A DNA stretch of 64,000 bases from Ardenticatenaceae bacterium (lineage in GTDB: Bacteria > Chloroflexota > Anaerolineae > Promineifilales > Promineifilaceae). How positions within the stretch are numbered: the first letter of the stretch is position 1; every line of letters starts with the position of its first letter. The translations under genes and the position numbers were made by a program. The notes under the pieces are model-generated. The model saw nothing but the letters and a program-made list of their open reading frames with translations, made no database searches and was not told where the DNA came from. The stretch lies in the NCBI GenBank assembly GCA_020634215.1, contig JACKCD010000014.1, forward strand, positions 1-64,000. Direction: 5' to 3'. This document shows positions 8,922 through 17,638 of this stretch, piece after piece.

Positions 8922-9102
8922 CCCTGCTTAGCCAACAACGCCCGCTGGTTTCTTGTGTTGAAGCACGTGGGTTGCAATTGTACTCAGAAGAGGCGTGACT
9001 GCCCTTTTTCCTATCCTCATGTCAACCATAGCTGCTGCGACATGAAACGAGGTGTTGGGCAAAAATTCATTCATACGGTTGGTTATCAACCAGCCTCATA
9101 TA

Positions 9103-10677
9103 CTCGACTTTGTCCATTTGGGAACATTGGAAATGTAGGAGATTGGCAGGAAGAAGCAGGACGTTGTATCTACACCCTCTGCCAAATATGCCCAATGTGC
9201 CGCAAAACCCTGAATTATCGCCCTATCAAGCGGTGTAACACATCGCTTCCACCAAACCGTTGAAAATAGCGGTGGGAATTAGGACATAGTCCGGTTTGGC
9301 GGTGGATTCGACATATTTTCCCCATAGCCCAAACCAGATTTGCCGACGTACCACCGCCAAGGCATCGGAAAAGGTGGGTTTCTTTTTCGCATACCATGCC
9401 GAGGTACGCACTGGGAAAGGTTTGTCTTTGGTCAAGTGGTACGCCCACAGCGTGACCAATGAGAACAAACCCAATAAAACGGGTGTCGTTCGGGCAATCG
9501 CCAGTTCTGACCATTGACGTTGCGTTTCCATGCCCAAATGGGCACGGGCTTCCTCAAAGGTGACTTCGACATTCCACCGCAGGATAAACCAGTGCAGAAT
9601 TTGCAAGGGGTCGGCCGTCAAGTCCGTGCAAAGAAAGGCGGTGGCCTCATACTTGCCAGCAGGGTCGCGCACCAAAACCCAACGGATGGGCAGCGGGTCA
9701 AACCCTGGTGTGTACCATAAAGCCTGACCGAAGACATACTCAATCGTGTAGGTTCGTCCCCCATACCAGGCAACCTCGGTCTTGAGCCACTTCGTCCCTT
9801 TATCCAGCAAACGGACTTTCAACGATGGCTGCCGTTTCCCTTTTTTCGCTTTCACCCCTCTTTTGCCCTTGGCTTGTTCTTCCGGCCACCCATACAGCCT
9901 GGCATCTAGCCGCAAACGGGATACCCAAGTCACGGGTAGGAGCATTCCGACACAGGTCAAGCCTAATTTCACCGCCGCTAACCCCCCATCGGTGACGACG
10001 ACCATGACGCGGTTGTGTAACCAGCGGCGTACCTGGCATATCATCTGCCGTATCCAATCAATGCTTGTCTTGTGCCGTTTCCCATTTTTCTGGTTGGTTG
10101 CTTCACTGGGGGCATTCAAGGTCAAAAAGGGTAACGCCCACGTCCGACTGCTCCATGGAACCGCCACCATGAGCATCATGCTGACCCACCGCAAGCCAAA
10201 ACTGTGTACCAGATATTTCTTGCTTGAACGGACACTGTCTCGGAACACCCCTTTCTGCTTGATTCGTTCACCCCGCCGCCGTTCCAAGGTCTCATCTATG
10301 CCCAGGACGATAGGCGCATCGGCTGGCACAAAGGTAGCCACCAGTAACCCCAGCAAGATGCGGCTGGCGGTCAAGCCGCACCATTGGGCGCGATTGAGAA
10401 CACGATGATAATTCTGATACTGTGGGTCATCCTTCAAACCCATCACCGTCAGAGCCGCGCTCACGGTTCGCTTTCCCGGTGCCAAAACAGCACCCAGCAA
10501 GAGGATTTGGGCATAGTCCCACACGGTTTCGCTAAACAAGGCGACAAATGGTAAAATCACGGGCATCATTTCTTGGGGTATGGTTAGCATATCTGACTTC
10601 TCCTAACAATTGGTCTTGTTTTTGAAGTCAGCTTACCTACCCCGCCTTTTTTTGTCCACTAAATGGATAAATTAGAG
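9103..10677 (-). mobile_element. 1575-bp insertion sequence, copy 1 (IS4-superfamily-like)
   Basis: The same 1575-bp unit occurs at 57480-59054. Divergence of flanking sequence sets the ends: imperfect terminal inverted repeats begin CTCGACTTTGTCCATTTGG at the left and, read inward, CTCTAATTTATCCATTTAG at the right (15 of 19 identical). The 5-bp direct repeat ATATA (9098-9102 and 10678-10682) is the target-site duplication. One transposase gene occupies most of it. The element contains no ACGGCCGT, unlike the host sequence. It was inserted at the very 3' end of the serine hydrolase gene. Family assignment beyond an IS4-like DDE enzyme is uncertain. Confidence 0.93.
9226..10590 (-). CDS. DDE transposase of the 1575-bp element, copy 1
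   Basis: A 454-aa transposase. The catalytic triad can be placed at Asp near residue 99 (VLGIDETLERRRG), Asp near 201 (VVVTDGGLAAVK) and Glu near 341 (LRWNVEVTFEEARAHLG), the last in a setting like the YREK signature of IS4-type enzymes. A basic insert (KGKRGVKAKKGKRQ) lies between D2 and E. The frame is intact and the translation is identical to the copy at 57603-58967, so both are probably functional and recently duplicated. It catalyses cut-and-paste or copy transposition of its element. Confidence 0.92.
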   Translation of the reverse strand: MLTIPQEMMPVILPFVALFSETVWDYAQILLLGAVLAPGKRTVSAALTVMGLKDDPQYQNYHRVLNRAQWCGLTASRILLGLLVATFVPADAPIVLGIDETLERRRGERIKQKGVFRDSVRSSKKYLVHSFGLRWVSMMLMVAVPWSSRTWALPFLTLNAPSEATNQKNGKRHKTSIDWIRQMICQVRRWLHNRVMVVVTDGGLAAVKLGLTCVGMLLPVTWVSRLRLDARLYGWPEEQAKGKRGVKAKKGKRQPSLKVRLLDKGTKWLKTEVAWYGGRTYTIEYVFGQALWYTPGFDPLPIRWVLVRDPAGKYEATAFLCTDLTADPLQILHWFILRWNVEVTFEEARAHLGMETQRQWSELAIARTTPVLLGLFSLVTLWAYHLTKDKPFPVRTSAWYAKKKPTFSDALAVVRRQIWFGLWGKYVESTAKPDYVLIPTAIFNGLVEAMCYTA

Positions 10678-12171
10678 ATATAGACAACCGTTAATTGTTC
10701 TGGTATAGGCCAAACCCCAGAAGACGTTGGGGTCTACTTCTAGCTGAAGTTTGTCATCGGCGAAGTGGAAGCGGAGGATGGGGCAGTAAACCCGGGTGGT
10801 ATAGCAGAGGCGGATTTCGTAGGTATTAACGGCCGTCCACGCCCCACACGCCGCCACCGGTTCATCGCTGTAGTCGCTGTGCCCACTTTGCCATGCGCCA
10901 TAACCAATTTGGATGGCATACTCCCCTCGGCCATCGCGCACAATCAGTTTGCTTTGCTCCTCGCCACATTCAAGCGCAACACTGGCAAGCTGCAGTTCAC
11001 TATCCTCCAAATGGAATGTTTTGCCTGAAACTTGCGCTGCCAGCGGCGACGAGGGCTGCCCTACCGACAGCGGCAGCGACAGACTTGTCAGCTTGTCACA
11101 CAACGCATCATAAGCTGAAGAATTGGCGGGTAATGGTTCCGCCTGTAGAGCAGGCAGCAGATGCTCCCAAACCTTGTCCAGAATGACCTGCATATCGCGT
11201 ACTCCGCCAATCATCGCCAGCACTACATCCTGCTCCGGCAAGAGGAGGCAGTATTGCCCAAACGCGCCATCGCCGCGATAGCCATTATGCCGACAACGCC
11301 AAAACTGGTAGCCATAGCCCACGACCCAATCAGGGTTGGTCTGGGTGTTGCTGTTGTCGGAGGTGGCCTGTGTCGCTTCGGCGATCCAGGCTTCTGACAA
11401 GATGCGCTGCCCTTGCCACATGCCTTTCTGCAAATACATCTGGCCGAAGTGGGCAATGTTCTCTAGGGTAATGTGCAAACCTGAGCCACCAATGTTGATG
11501 CCACGCGGATCACTGTCCCAGTTCGGATTTTCGATGCCCAGTGGCGTGAAGAGGCGTGGGCGCAGGTAATCTAACAGGGATTCGCCCGTTAGTTTGGTGA
11601 TAATGGCGGAGAGCATGTAGGTGGCGGCGGTGTTGTAGACGAACCATGTGCCCGGCTCATGCTCGACTGGCAGCGAGAGGAAGACACGCGGCCAGTTGTC
11701 GTCGCCGCCCCCATTTGGCTGGCCGTGCATCGTCATGCTGAGGAGGTTGAGGGAACGGCCGTTTTGAAACACCCGCTCCGTTGTATCTTCATGATGGCCC
11801 GTGTTCATGGACAACAAATGACGCACGCGCATCGCTTTTAGATTCTGGCTGGGGTTGGCCGGTGCGTCGTCGGGGAAGAAGCTCAAAATGGAATCGTCTA
11901 CCGTCAGCAGCCCTTCGGCCACCGCCAGACCAATGGCACTGGAGGTGAAACTTTTGCTCAATGAGTAGAGTTGGTGGGGCAATGGTGGTGCATAAGGCTG
12001 CCACCAGCCCTCGGCGGCCACGTGGCCGTGCCGCAGCAGCATAAAGCCCTGCATTGCGTCTAATGGATGCCCAGGATGCTGTTCGAGGGCGTGGATGAAG
12101 TTGAGAACGGCCGTTGCGTCAATCCCCTCCGCCTCTGGGTTACTACGTTTTAATTGTGTTTGGCTTGCCAT
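10672..12171 (-). CDS. Class C beta-lactamase-related serine hydrolase, 3' end altered by IS
   Basis: A 499-aa penicillin-binding-protein-like hydrolase (beta-lactamase/transpeptidase fold). The catalytic SxxK is S70-L-S-K73, the Tyr motif is YNTAATY, and a HNGYRGDGAFGQY segment stands in the place of the KTG box. There is no signal peptide, so it acts in the cytoplasm, probably as an esterase or peptidase. The C-terminal 150 residues form an extra beta-rich domain seen in some family members. The stop codon is supplied by the IS end: the native frame, rebuilt by removing 9103-10677 and one ATATA, continues ...GCLYEAG-stop, so three native residues are replaced by one Leu. Function is probably retained. 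Start ATG with GGAG 7 nt upstream. Confidence 0.9.
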   Translation of the reverse strand: MASQTQLKRSNPEAEGIDATAVLNFIHALEQHPGHPLDAMQGFMLLRHGHVAAEGWWQPYAPPLPHQLYSLSKSFTSSAIGLAVAEGLLTVDDSILSFFPDDAPANPSQNLKAMRVRHLLSMNTGHHEDTTERVFQNGRSLNLLSMTMHGQPNGGGDDNWPRVFLSLPVEHEPGTWFVYNTAATYMLSAIITKLTGESLLDYLRPRLFTPLGIENPNWDSDPRGINIGGSGLHITLENIAHFGQMYLQKGMWQGQRILSEAWIAEATQATSDNSNTQTNPDWVVGYGYQFWRCRHNGYRGDGAFGQYCLLLPEQDVVLAMIGGVRDMQVILDKVWEHLLPALQAEPLPANSSAYDALCDKLTSLSLPLSVGQPSSPLAAQVSGKTFHLEDSELQLASVALECGEEQSKLIVRDGRGEYAIQIGYGAWQSGHSDYSDEPVAACGAWTAVNTYEIRLCYTTRVYCPILRFHFADDKLQLEVDPNVFWGLAYTRTINGCLYL

Positions 12172-12309
12172 GATTTACTCCATGTGAATGATGGCCTGAT
12201 TGTATAGGGAAATCTTGGGAGAGGGAATTTGTGTGAAACGGGGGAGCATTTCAGTTTCGGGGCATTAATAAACTCACCTCTCCGCAAGCCAATTTCTCAG
12301 CCAAGAATT

Positions 12310-12392
12310 GTCATTTCGACGAGTCTTCGAGGAGAAATCCCGCTCAAATGGCGGCTATGAGAACGGGATTTCTCGGAGGACCTCGAAATGAC
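12310..12392. repeat. Long imperfect palindrome (about 83 bp)
   Basis: The arms begin GTCATTTCGA and end TCGAAATGAC, and the central arms contain GAGAAATCCCG facing CGGGATTTCTC. Together they form an almost continuous stem of about 35 bp with few mismatches. Similar TCATTTCGA...TCGAAATGA elements are common non-coding repeats in many bacterial genomes, so this is probably a small non-autonomous repeat. It lies in the 385-bp gap between the divergent serine hydrolase and monooxygenase genes. Confidence 0.75.
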
Positions 12393-12466
12393 ACTGGATT
12401 TCCCACCTACGCAGTTAAAGAGTAGGTCAAACTTGTTAAGTTGCCCCCAAACTGAAATACACCCTG

Positions 12467-12508
12467 AAACGGCCGTTTGTTATAGTGAACGGCCGTTTCT
12501 GTTATACT
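12467..12508 (+). promoter_or_regulatory. Twin AACGGCCGTT palindromes beside a TATACT box
   Basis: AAACGGCCGTTT (12467-12478) and AACGGCCGTTT (12488-12498) are followed by TTATAGT and TTATACT respectively, giving a near-direct repeat of about 20 bp. TATACT at 12503-12508 is a good -10 candidate for the monooxygenase gene, 49 bases downstream. No clear -35 box is present, so a promoter that depends on a protein binding the palindromes is possible but unproven. Confidence 0.4.
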
Positions 12509-12556
12509 CAGCCAGAATTCATCAAGCATTAGGCAATACAAGAGGATAACAAACAG

Positions 12557-13792
12557 ATGACCACATTCAATATTGGCATTATTGGCGGAGGAATCGGTGG
12601 CCTAAGCCTCGCTCAGAACCTAAAAAAGAACGGAATTGACACAAACGTAACCGTGTTTGAACGAGATCCTTCACCGACTTTTCGCAATCAGGGCTATCGA
12701 GTCACCATCCATCCAAGTGGTGAAACTCACTTGCGAGCCTGTTTACCTGATGCTTTGTATGAGAAGTTTAGGGCAAACAGCTATCGCTGGGATTCTTTTC
12801 GGATGATGGATAAATATGAACGCTTGTTGGTTGACCCGCCTGCTGAAGCGATCCTGAGTCGGTCGGTTGATCGAGCCATGCTGCGCTCAATTCTTTGCAG
12901 TGGCCTCGACAATGTACAGTATGGAAAAGAGTTTCTCGCCTACCACGAAACCGAAAATGAGGTTGAAGTCCGCTTTGTGGATGGTTCAACTGAGCGTTTT
13001 GACTTGATTATTGCGGCTGATGGCTCTCAGTCCCGTATCAGAGGGCAAAAGCTGCCTGAATATGCCGAATTGGCCGACACGGGTTATTTTGACATCGCCT
13101 CCAAGCTCCCTTGGAGCGAACGGACGCAGCAGCTTGCCAAAGAGCTTGGGGCAACCGCTCACGTTGAGGTCTTGACCCATACGGGCGAAGCACTCGTGAT
13201 TATCCCGCAATTCTATGACGGCGTAGACGAAGACCCCGCCGATGGCTACCTATATTGGGGATATATCGTCGCGTGCAACAAGTTCAACCAGATGACAGGT
13301 GGCGCACGCGAGGGTCAGGCCCTTAAGGGAATCGCCATGAAGCTGTCCGAAAGTTACAGCCCGCTTCTTCGAGAGATGATTTCATCAACCCCGGCCGAAG
13401 AGATGACGTTACTGCATTTCTTGACTTCTGTGAAACCGAACGCCGTTCCAACAAGCCGTGTTGTCATGATGGGAGACGCGATCCATTCCATGCCACCCAT
13501 GGCTGGTATGGGAGCGAACACCGCCATTCGTGATGCCAACGAGTTGGCAACCAGGTTCAAAGCGGTGTTTGATGGAAAGATGGGGCTTTTTGAGGCGATT
13601 GAGGATTATCACAAGGTGATGTTGGACTATGGGTTTGCGGCGGTCGATCTGTCAAATTCCAATCTTAAGAAAGCGGTTGTAGGGCACCCTATCCTCAAGC
13701 GCATTGAGCTATTTGTGCTACGAACCCTGCATCAAGTCGCCCCCAGCGTGATGGATAATGTGATTGCCGGTAATTTGGGTAAGGAGGGGTGA
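12557..13792 (+). CDS. FAD-dependent monooxygenase (aromatic hydroxylase type)
   Basis: A 411-aa flavoprotein monooxygenase of group A (p-hydroxybenzoate hydroxylase/TetX-like). The N-terminal dinucleotide-binding motif is GIIGGGIGGLSLAQ (residues 7-20), with VFERD ending the second strand. DGSQSRIR is the DG motif that contacts FAD and NAD(P)H, and GDAIHSMPPMAGMGANTAIRDA near residue 305 is the second FAD motif. Such enzymes hydroxylate aromatic compounds or inactivate drugs with O2 and NAD(P)H; the substrate is unknown. It is a single-gene unit. No ACGGCCGT occurs in its 1.2 kb, and its sequence differs in style from neighbours, which may hint at acquisition. Confidence 0.9.
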   Translation: MTTFNIGIIGGGIGGLSLAQNLKKNGIDTNVTVFERDPSPTFRNQGYRVTIHPSGETHLRACLPDALYEKFRANSYRWDSFRMMDKYERLLVDPPAEAILSRSVDRAMLRSILCSGLDNVQYGKEFLAYHETENEVEVRFVDGSTERFDLIIAADGSQSRIRGQKLPEYAELADTGYFDIASKLPWSERTQQLAKELGATAHVEVLTHTGEALVIIPQFYDGVDEDPADGYLYWGYIVACNKFNQMTGGAREGQALKGIAMKLSESYSPLLREMISSTPAEEMTLLHFLTSVKPNAVPTSRVVMMGDAIHSMPPMAGMGANTAIRDANELATRFKAVFDGKMGLFEAIEDYHKVMLDYGFAAVDLSNSNLKKAVVGHPILKRIELFVLRTLHQVAPSVMDNVIAGNLGKEG

Positions 13793-13956
13793 GGCTTATG
13801 GTTGGTGAAACGGCCGTTAATACACCAAAACTTTACCATATATCTAGCACAGACTTACAGGTGACTTCACCGGCTACGCCAACCACCATGAATGAAAATA
13901 GTTGCTAGTGGCTGGTGGCTTGTACCAGCCACTACTTTATACGAGGAGAAATGACA

Positions 13957-14307
13957 ATGGCTAAACATCGCATTTTCACCACAGCATTTGGCAGCGTTTA
14001 TCCGCATTATGTGCAAAAAGCGGAACGCAAAAATCGCACAAAAGAAGAAGTTGACCAAATCATTTGCTGGTTGACGGGCTATGACCAAGCGGGGTTACAA
14101 CAACAAATCGAACAGGAAAACGATTTTGAAACCTTTTTTGCCCAAGCCCCAGCCTATCATCCGAATAGTTCGCTCATTAAAGGTGTTGTGTGCGGTATTC
14201 GCGTAGAAGAAATCGAAGACCCGCTGATGCAAAAAATACGCCATTTAGACAAGCTGATTGATGAGCTGGCTAAAGGCAAGGCGATGGCAAAGATTCTGCG
14301 GCAATAA
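13957..14307 (+). CDS. DUF2200 family protein
   Basis: A small (116 aa) cytoplasmic protein, MAKHRIFTTAFGSVYPHYVQKAERK..., matching the DUF2200 family, whose members all share the (V/I)YPxYxxKAxRKxRTxxEVDxVIxWLTGY opening seen here and a C-terminal (D)PLMQKIRxLDKLIDELAKGKxMxKIL(R/K). The function is unknown. The ATG at 13957 is chosen over the ATG at 13951 because GAGGAG ends 8-9 nt before it. It stands alone between the monooxygenase gene and the convergent MFS gene. Confidence 0.88.
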   Translation: MAKHRIFTTAFGSVYPHYVQKAERKNRTKEEVDQIICWLTGYDQAGLQQQIEQENDFETFFAQAPAYHPNSSLIKGVVCGIRVEEIEDPLMQKIRHLDKLIDELAKGKAMAKILRQ

Positions 14308-14404
14308 CTCGTATCGTTTGCCTAGACCTGTGAGGTTTTCTTTAGGGTAGCCCAGCAATGAAAGAAAATCTGACAGGTCTGACTCGACGGGCTGGCCAGC
14401 ACCC

Positions 14405-16717
14405 TCATTCTTTCAACCGATAGGACACAAACGCCAGCGTGCGACTGTCGGGCGACCACGAATTCACATTCATCGTACCCTGCCCGCCAAACAGCTTGAC
14501 GATAGTTTTGGGCTTGCCGCCAGCAGCAGGGATGAGCCGAATCTCAATATTTCTGTTCGGCGGATGATCGCCCGGCTCCACATCCTCTTTGCCATAAGCA
14601 ATGTAGGCCACCCATTGGCCATCGGGCGAGATGTGCGGGAACCAGCAGTTGGCCTCCTCCTGGATGATGTGGGTTGGGTTCGAGCCGTCGGTCTCCATGC
14701 GCCAGATTTGCATCAAGCCGCTGCGAACGGAGTTGAACCAGATGGTACGGCCGTCGGGCGCATATTCCGGGCCATCATCCAGCCCTGGTTCGGCCGTTAG
14801 CTGCGTTTCCGGGCCACCATTCACCGAAATCGTATAGATGTCATACTGTCCGTCCCGCTCGCCGCAATAGACCAGGTGTTTACCATCCGGCGACCAGCCA
14901 TGCAAATAGCTTGGCCCTTTTTCGGTAATCAGGGTTGGGCTGCCACCGGCTAAGGGGAGCCTATAAATGCGGGCGGCGGCATCTTCGTTGGTGAAATGGC
15001 TGATGGCCAGTTGGCTGTTATCTGGCGAGAGCAGATGGTCGTTGGTGCAATCAATGGCAAAATCGGTGTCGAGATGACCGATTGCGCCCGTCGCCAATTC
15101 GTAGGTGTACAGCCGCCCTCGACTGTCGTAGATGAGGTGGTTCCCGTCTTTCGTCCAGTTCGGCGCGGAGATAACGGTGTCGAATTCATGCAGGATGGTT
15201 CTTGCCCCCGTTTGTATGTCCACCGTTTCCAGGACGCTAAAACTGTCCCGTTCGGCCAGCAAGGCGCGGAGGGTGTCAATATCCATAGGGAAGGGCAGTC
15301 GGCTGGGTGCGGCTTTGTCAGGTACTTCGTCATCCACAGAAATTTGGGGAATGGTGGTGATCAAGAGCGTTGAGAGTGTCATCGCCACTGCCCCCATCAG
15401 AAAGACGATCTTCAAACCACTTTCCAGGTCGGGGGCGGTGCTTTGGGCCAGACCGAGGATGGCGGGCGCGACGGCGATCCCGATCATCTGGAAGAAGAAG
15501 ATGGCCCCAACGGCCACACCAAGTAGCCGTCTAGGAACGGAAAATTGAGCTACTAACGTGTTGACGGTGGGAATGACTCCCAGGCCGAAGGCGGCAACGG
15601 CCGTTACGAGGACGTAGAGCCAAATCGGCGTGCTGGCGGTAAAACGCCACATCGCAAATAGGGCCAACGTCACAATGGGGTAGCCGATGAGGTACAACCA
15701 CTTGTATCTTTTGGTTTTGGCGATCAGAAAACCGACAGGGATGCCCATAAAGGCCACGAGTACCGTATAGGGTGTCAGCATTGAGCCGCTGATGGCTGGG
15801 CTAATCTGCATCACCTGCTGCACGAAGATGGGTGAATAAGCCATGATCCCCAGCATCCCAAAGAACGACAGCATTCCGGTGCCAGCGGCGGTCATAAAGG
15901 TGCGGTTGAAGAGCACCTGTGGGTCTAAGATGGGGGCTTCGGCTCGCTTCTCGATCTGGACGAAGCCGACCCAGGCGATGGCGGAAATGATCAGCAGAAT
16001 GACACCGATCCCGATCTGACCTGGCACACCTACCCGCGAGAAGCCGATGATGAGCGTCGTCGTGGCGACCGCCATCACCAAGGCCCCAAACCAATCAATT
16101 TTTGGTTTTATCTGTTGGGCATTTTTGGGGAAGGTAAGAGCGATGAGAACCGCCGCTACGAGCATCAGCGGGATCGCGCCCCAATAGAGGCCGCGCCACC
16201 CCACCACACTTTCGGTAACAATCCCCCCTAGCACAGGGCCGATCAGGGCGGCAGCGCCACCAGGTAAACTGAGCAGACCCGTCCATTTGGCTCGCTCGGT
16301 TGGGTCAAACAGATCGCCGATGGTGGCAAAACAAAAGGGGACGATGGGGAAATGGCCGATGCTCATGAAGGTTGCTGTGGCCACCAGAAAGACCATCGAG
16401 GTGCTTTGCGTGGTAAGACCTAATCCTAACATGAGAATGCCGATGCAGAGCAGGAGAATGGTGCGACGGCCGTATATGTCTGAGAGTTTGCCCAAGATCA
16501 GCGTGGAGATCGAGCCAGCGAGAGCGGGCAGGGCGATGAGCCAGGCAAACAGCGACATGCCATCGAACTCGGCAATCATTTGCGGCGTGGCGATGTTTTT
16601 GGCGTTGATGAAGAGAAAGCTGACGAATTGGGTGATGAAAACGGCCGTTACGCCCAAAGCCACCTTGCGCTTCATCCCCACACTTGGTTCAATCGGGGGT
16701 GCTGTTACTTGTGTCAT
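14405..16717 (-). CDS. MFS drug/H+ antiporter fused to a TolB-like beta-propeller
   Basis: A 770-aa protein of two parts. Residues 1 to about 465 form a DHA2-type major facilitator with about 14 membrane segments and the motif GKLSDIYGRRTILL between segments 2 and 3. Residues 478-770 are a TolB/WD40-like propeller with repeated SPDG(K/R/Q) blades (GWSPDGKHLVYCG, YAPDGRTIWFNS, ISPDGQWVAYIAYG, SWSPDSRTLAFVS). The propeller half aligns throughout with the free-standing protein at 34174-35055, and its Met478 corresponds to that protein's Met1, so this is a gene fusion. Met478 has no ribosome site, so it is not a separate start. It is last in the merR operon, 24 bp after the LLM gene. Efflux coupled to a ligand-sensing propeller is inference. 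Confidence 0.87.
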   Translation of the reverse strand: MTQVTAPPIEPSVGMKRKVALGVTAVFITQFVSFLFINAKNIATPQMIAEFDGMSLFAWLIALPALAGSISTLILGKLSDIYGRRTILLLCIGILMLGLGLTTQSTSMVFLVATATFMSIGHFPIVPFCFATIGDLFDPTERAKWTGLLSLPGGAAALIGPVLGGIVTESVVGWRGLYWGAIPLMLVAAVLIALTFPKNAQQIKPKIDWFGALVMAVATTTLIIGFSRVGVPGQIGIGVILLIISAIAWVGFVQIEKRAEAPILDPQVLFNRTFMTAAGTGMLSFFGMLGIMAYSPIFVQQVMQISPAISGSMLTPYTVLVAFMGIPVGFLIAKTKRYKWLYLIGYPIVTLALFAMWRFTASTPIWLYVLVTAVAAFGLGVIPTVNTLVAQFSVPRRLLGVAVGAIFFFQMIGIAVAPAILGLAQSTAPDLESGLKIVFLMGAVAMTLSTLLITTIPQISVDDEVPDKAAPSRLPFPMDIDTLRALLAERDSFSVLETVDIQTGARTILHEFDTVISAPNWTKDGNHLIYDSRGRLYTYELATGAIGHLDTDFAIDCTNDHLLSPDNSQLAISHFTNEDAAARIYRLPLAGGSPTLITEKGPSYLHGWSPDGKHLVYCGERDGQYDIYTISVNGGPETQLTAEPGLDDGPEYAPDGRTIWFNSVRSGLMQIWRMETDGSNPTHIIQEEANCWFPHISPDGQWVAYIAYGKEDVEPGDHPPNRNIEIRLIPAAGGKPKTIVKLFGGQGTMNVNSWSPDSRTLAFVSYRLKE

Positions 16718-16741
16718 AGAAATTCCCTGGTTCTACGTGTT

Positions 16742-17629
16742 TTAGAGTTCAGCCACCGCCGGGATGATTTCGTTGGCAAAGGTTTCCAGCGGGGTGATTT
16801 TGTACACATCGGGCATGTTGAAGATGGTGTGGGTGAAACCCATTGCGGCGAGTTCTTGGATGCGGTTGATGATGCTAACGGCCGTATCATCTCCAGACAA
16901 ATTCACGGTGCAAAGTGACGTTTTCTCGATGGTATCGTAATCGCGTCCTAGCCTTTCGCAATGCCCTTTGAGATCATCGAGGGCTTTTTGCATGTTATCG
17001 TTGCCCACCCAATCACCGATGTTACAGGCATCGGCATATTGCGCTACCATCCGCAGCGTTTTCTTTGCCCCTGTGCCGCCAATCATGATGCGGGGGTGTG
17101 GGGTTGAAAGGGGGCGTGGGTTGTTGGTAATGGCTGGCGCGGAGTAATGCTTGCCCGCAAAAGCAGTCTCATCACTTGCCCAGAGTGCCTTCGCCAGTTG
17201 CAAACTGTCCTCCAACTGCTCGAACCGTTCTGATGTGGACGGGTAGGGGATGCCATGCCCTTTGGCTTCATCTTCATACCAGGCTGCCCCAATGCCAAAA
17301 TAGGCACGGCCACCAGAAAGAATATCGAGGGTGTTGACCATTTTCAGCAGAACGGCCGGATGACGATAAATCACGCCTGTGACCAGTGCGCCCAGATAGG
17401 CTTTTTCGGTGAGTCCGGCAAAATAGCTGAGCGTGGCATAGGCTTCCAGCATGGGGTCGGTGTAATCTTCACCAAACAAGCCCTTGATCTGGTAATAATG
17501 ATCCATCACCCACAGGCTGTAAAAGCCAGCCGCATCGGCAGTGGTGATGATTTCTTTGAGTTTGGGCCGGATAACGGCCGTTCCCCCCGGATACTTAAAA
17601 GACGGAATTTGTAATCCAATGTGCATCAT
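16742..17629 (-). CDS. LLM-class (F420-dependent type) oxidoreductase
   Basis: A 295-aa luciferase-like monooxygenase of the group that uses coenzyme F420 or FMN. It has the TIM-barrel hallmarks: MHIGLQIPSF at the start, AAGFYSLWVMDH, the LDILSGGRAYFGIGAAWYEDE block near residues 105-125 and HPRIMIGGTGAKKTLRMVAQYAD near 180. The cofactor and substrate cannot be fixed from sequence. Two tandem ATGs (17629, 17626) follow AGGAG; the second has better spacing (7 nt). It begins 9 bp after the MFS gene and belongs to the merR operon, which pairs an oxidoreductase with two efflux pumps, a common detoxification layout. Confidence 0.88.
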   Translation of the reverse strand: MMHIGLQIPSFKYPGGTAVIRPKLKEIITTADAAGFYSLWVMDHYYQIKGLFGEDYTDPMLEAYATLSYFAGLTEKAYLGALVTGVIYRHPAVLLKMVNTLDILSGGRAYFGIGAAWYEDEAKGHGIPYPSTSERFEQLEDSLQLAKALWASDETAFAGKHYSAPAITNNPRPLSTPHPRIMIGGTGAKKTLRMVAQYADACNIGDWVGNDNMQKALDDLKGHCERLGRDYDTIEKTSLCTVNLSGDDTAVSIINRIQELAAMGFTHTIFNMPDVYKITPLETFANEIIPAVAEL

Positions 17630-17638
17630 ACATCTCCT

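Noticed and set aside
9296..10408. Frames antisense to the transposase, repeated at 57673-58785
   Set aside because: They recur only because the insertion sequence is duplicated; they carry no protein features.
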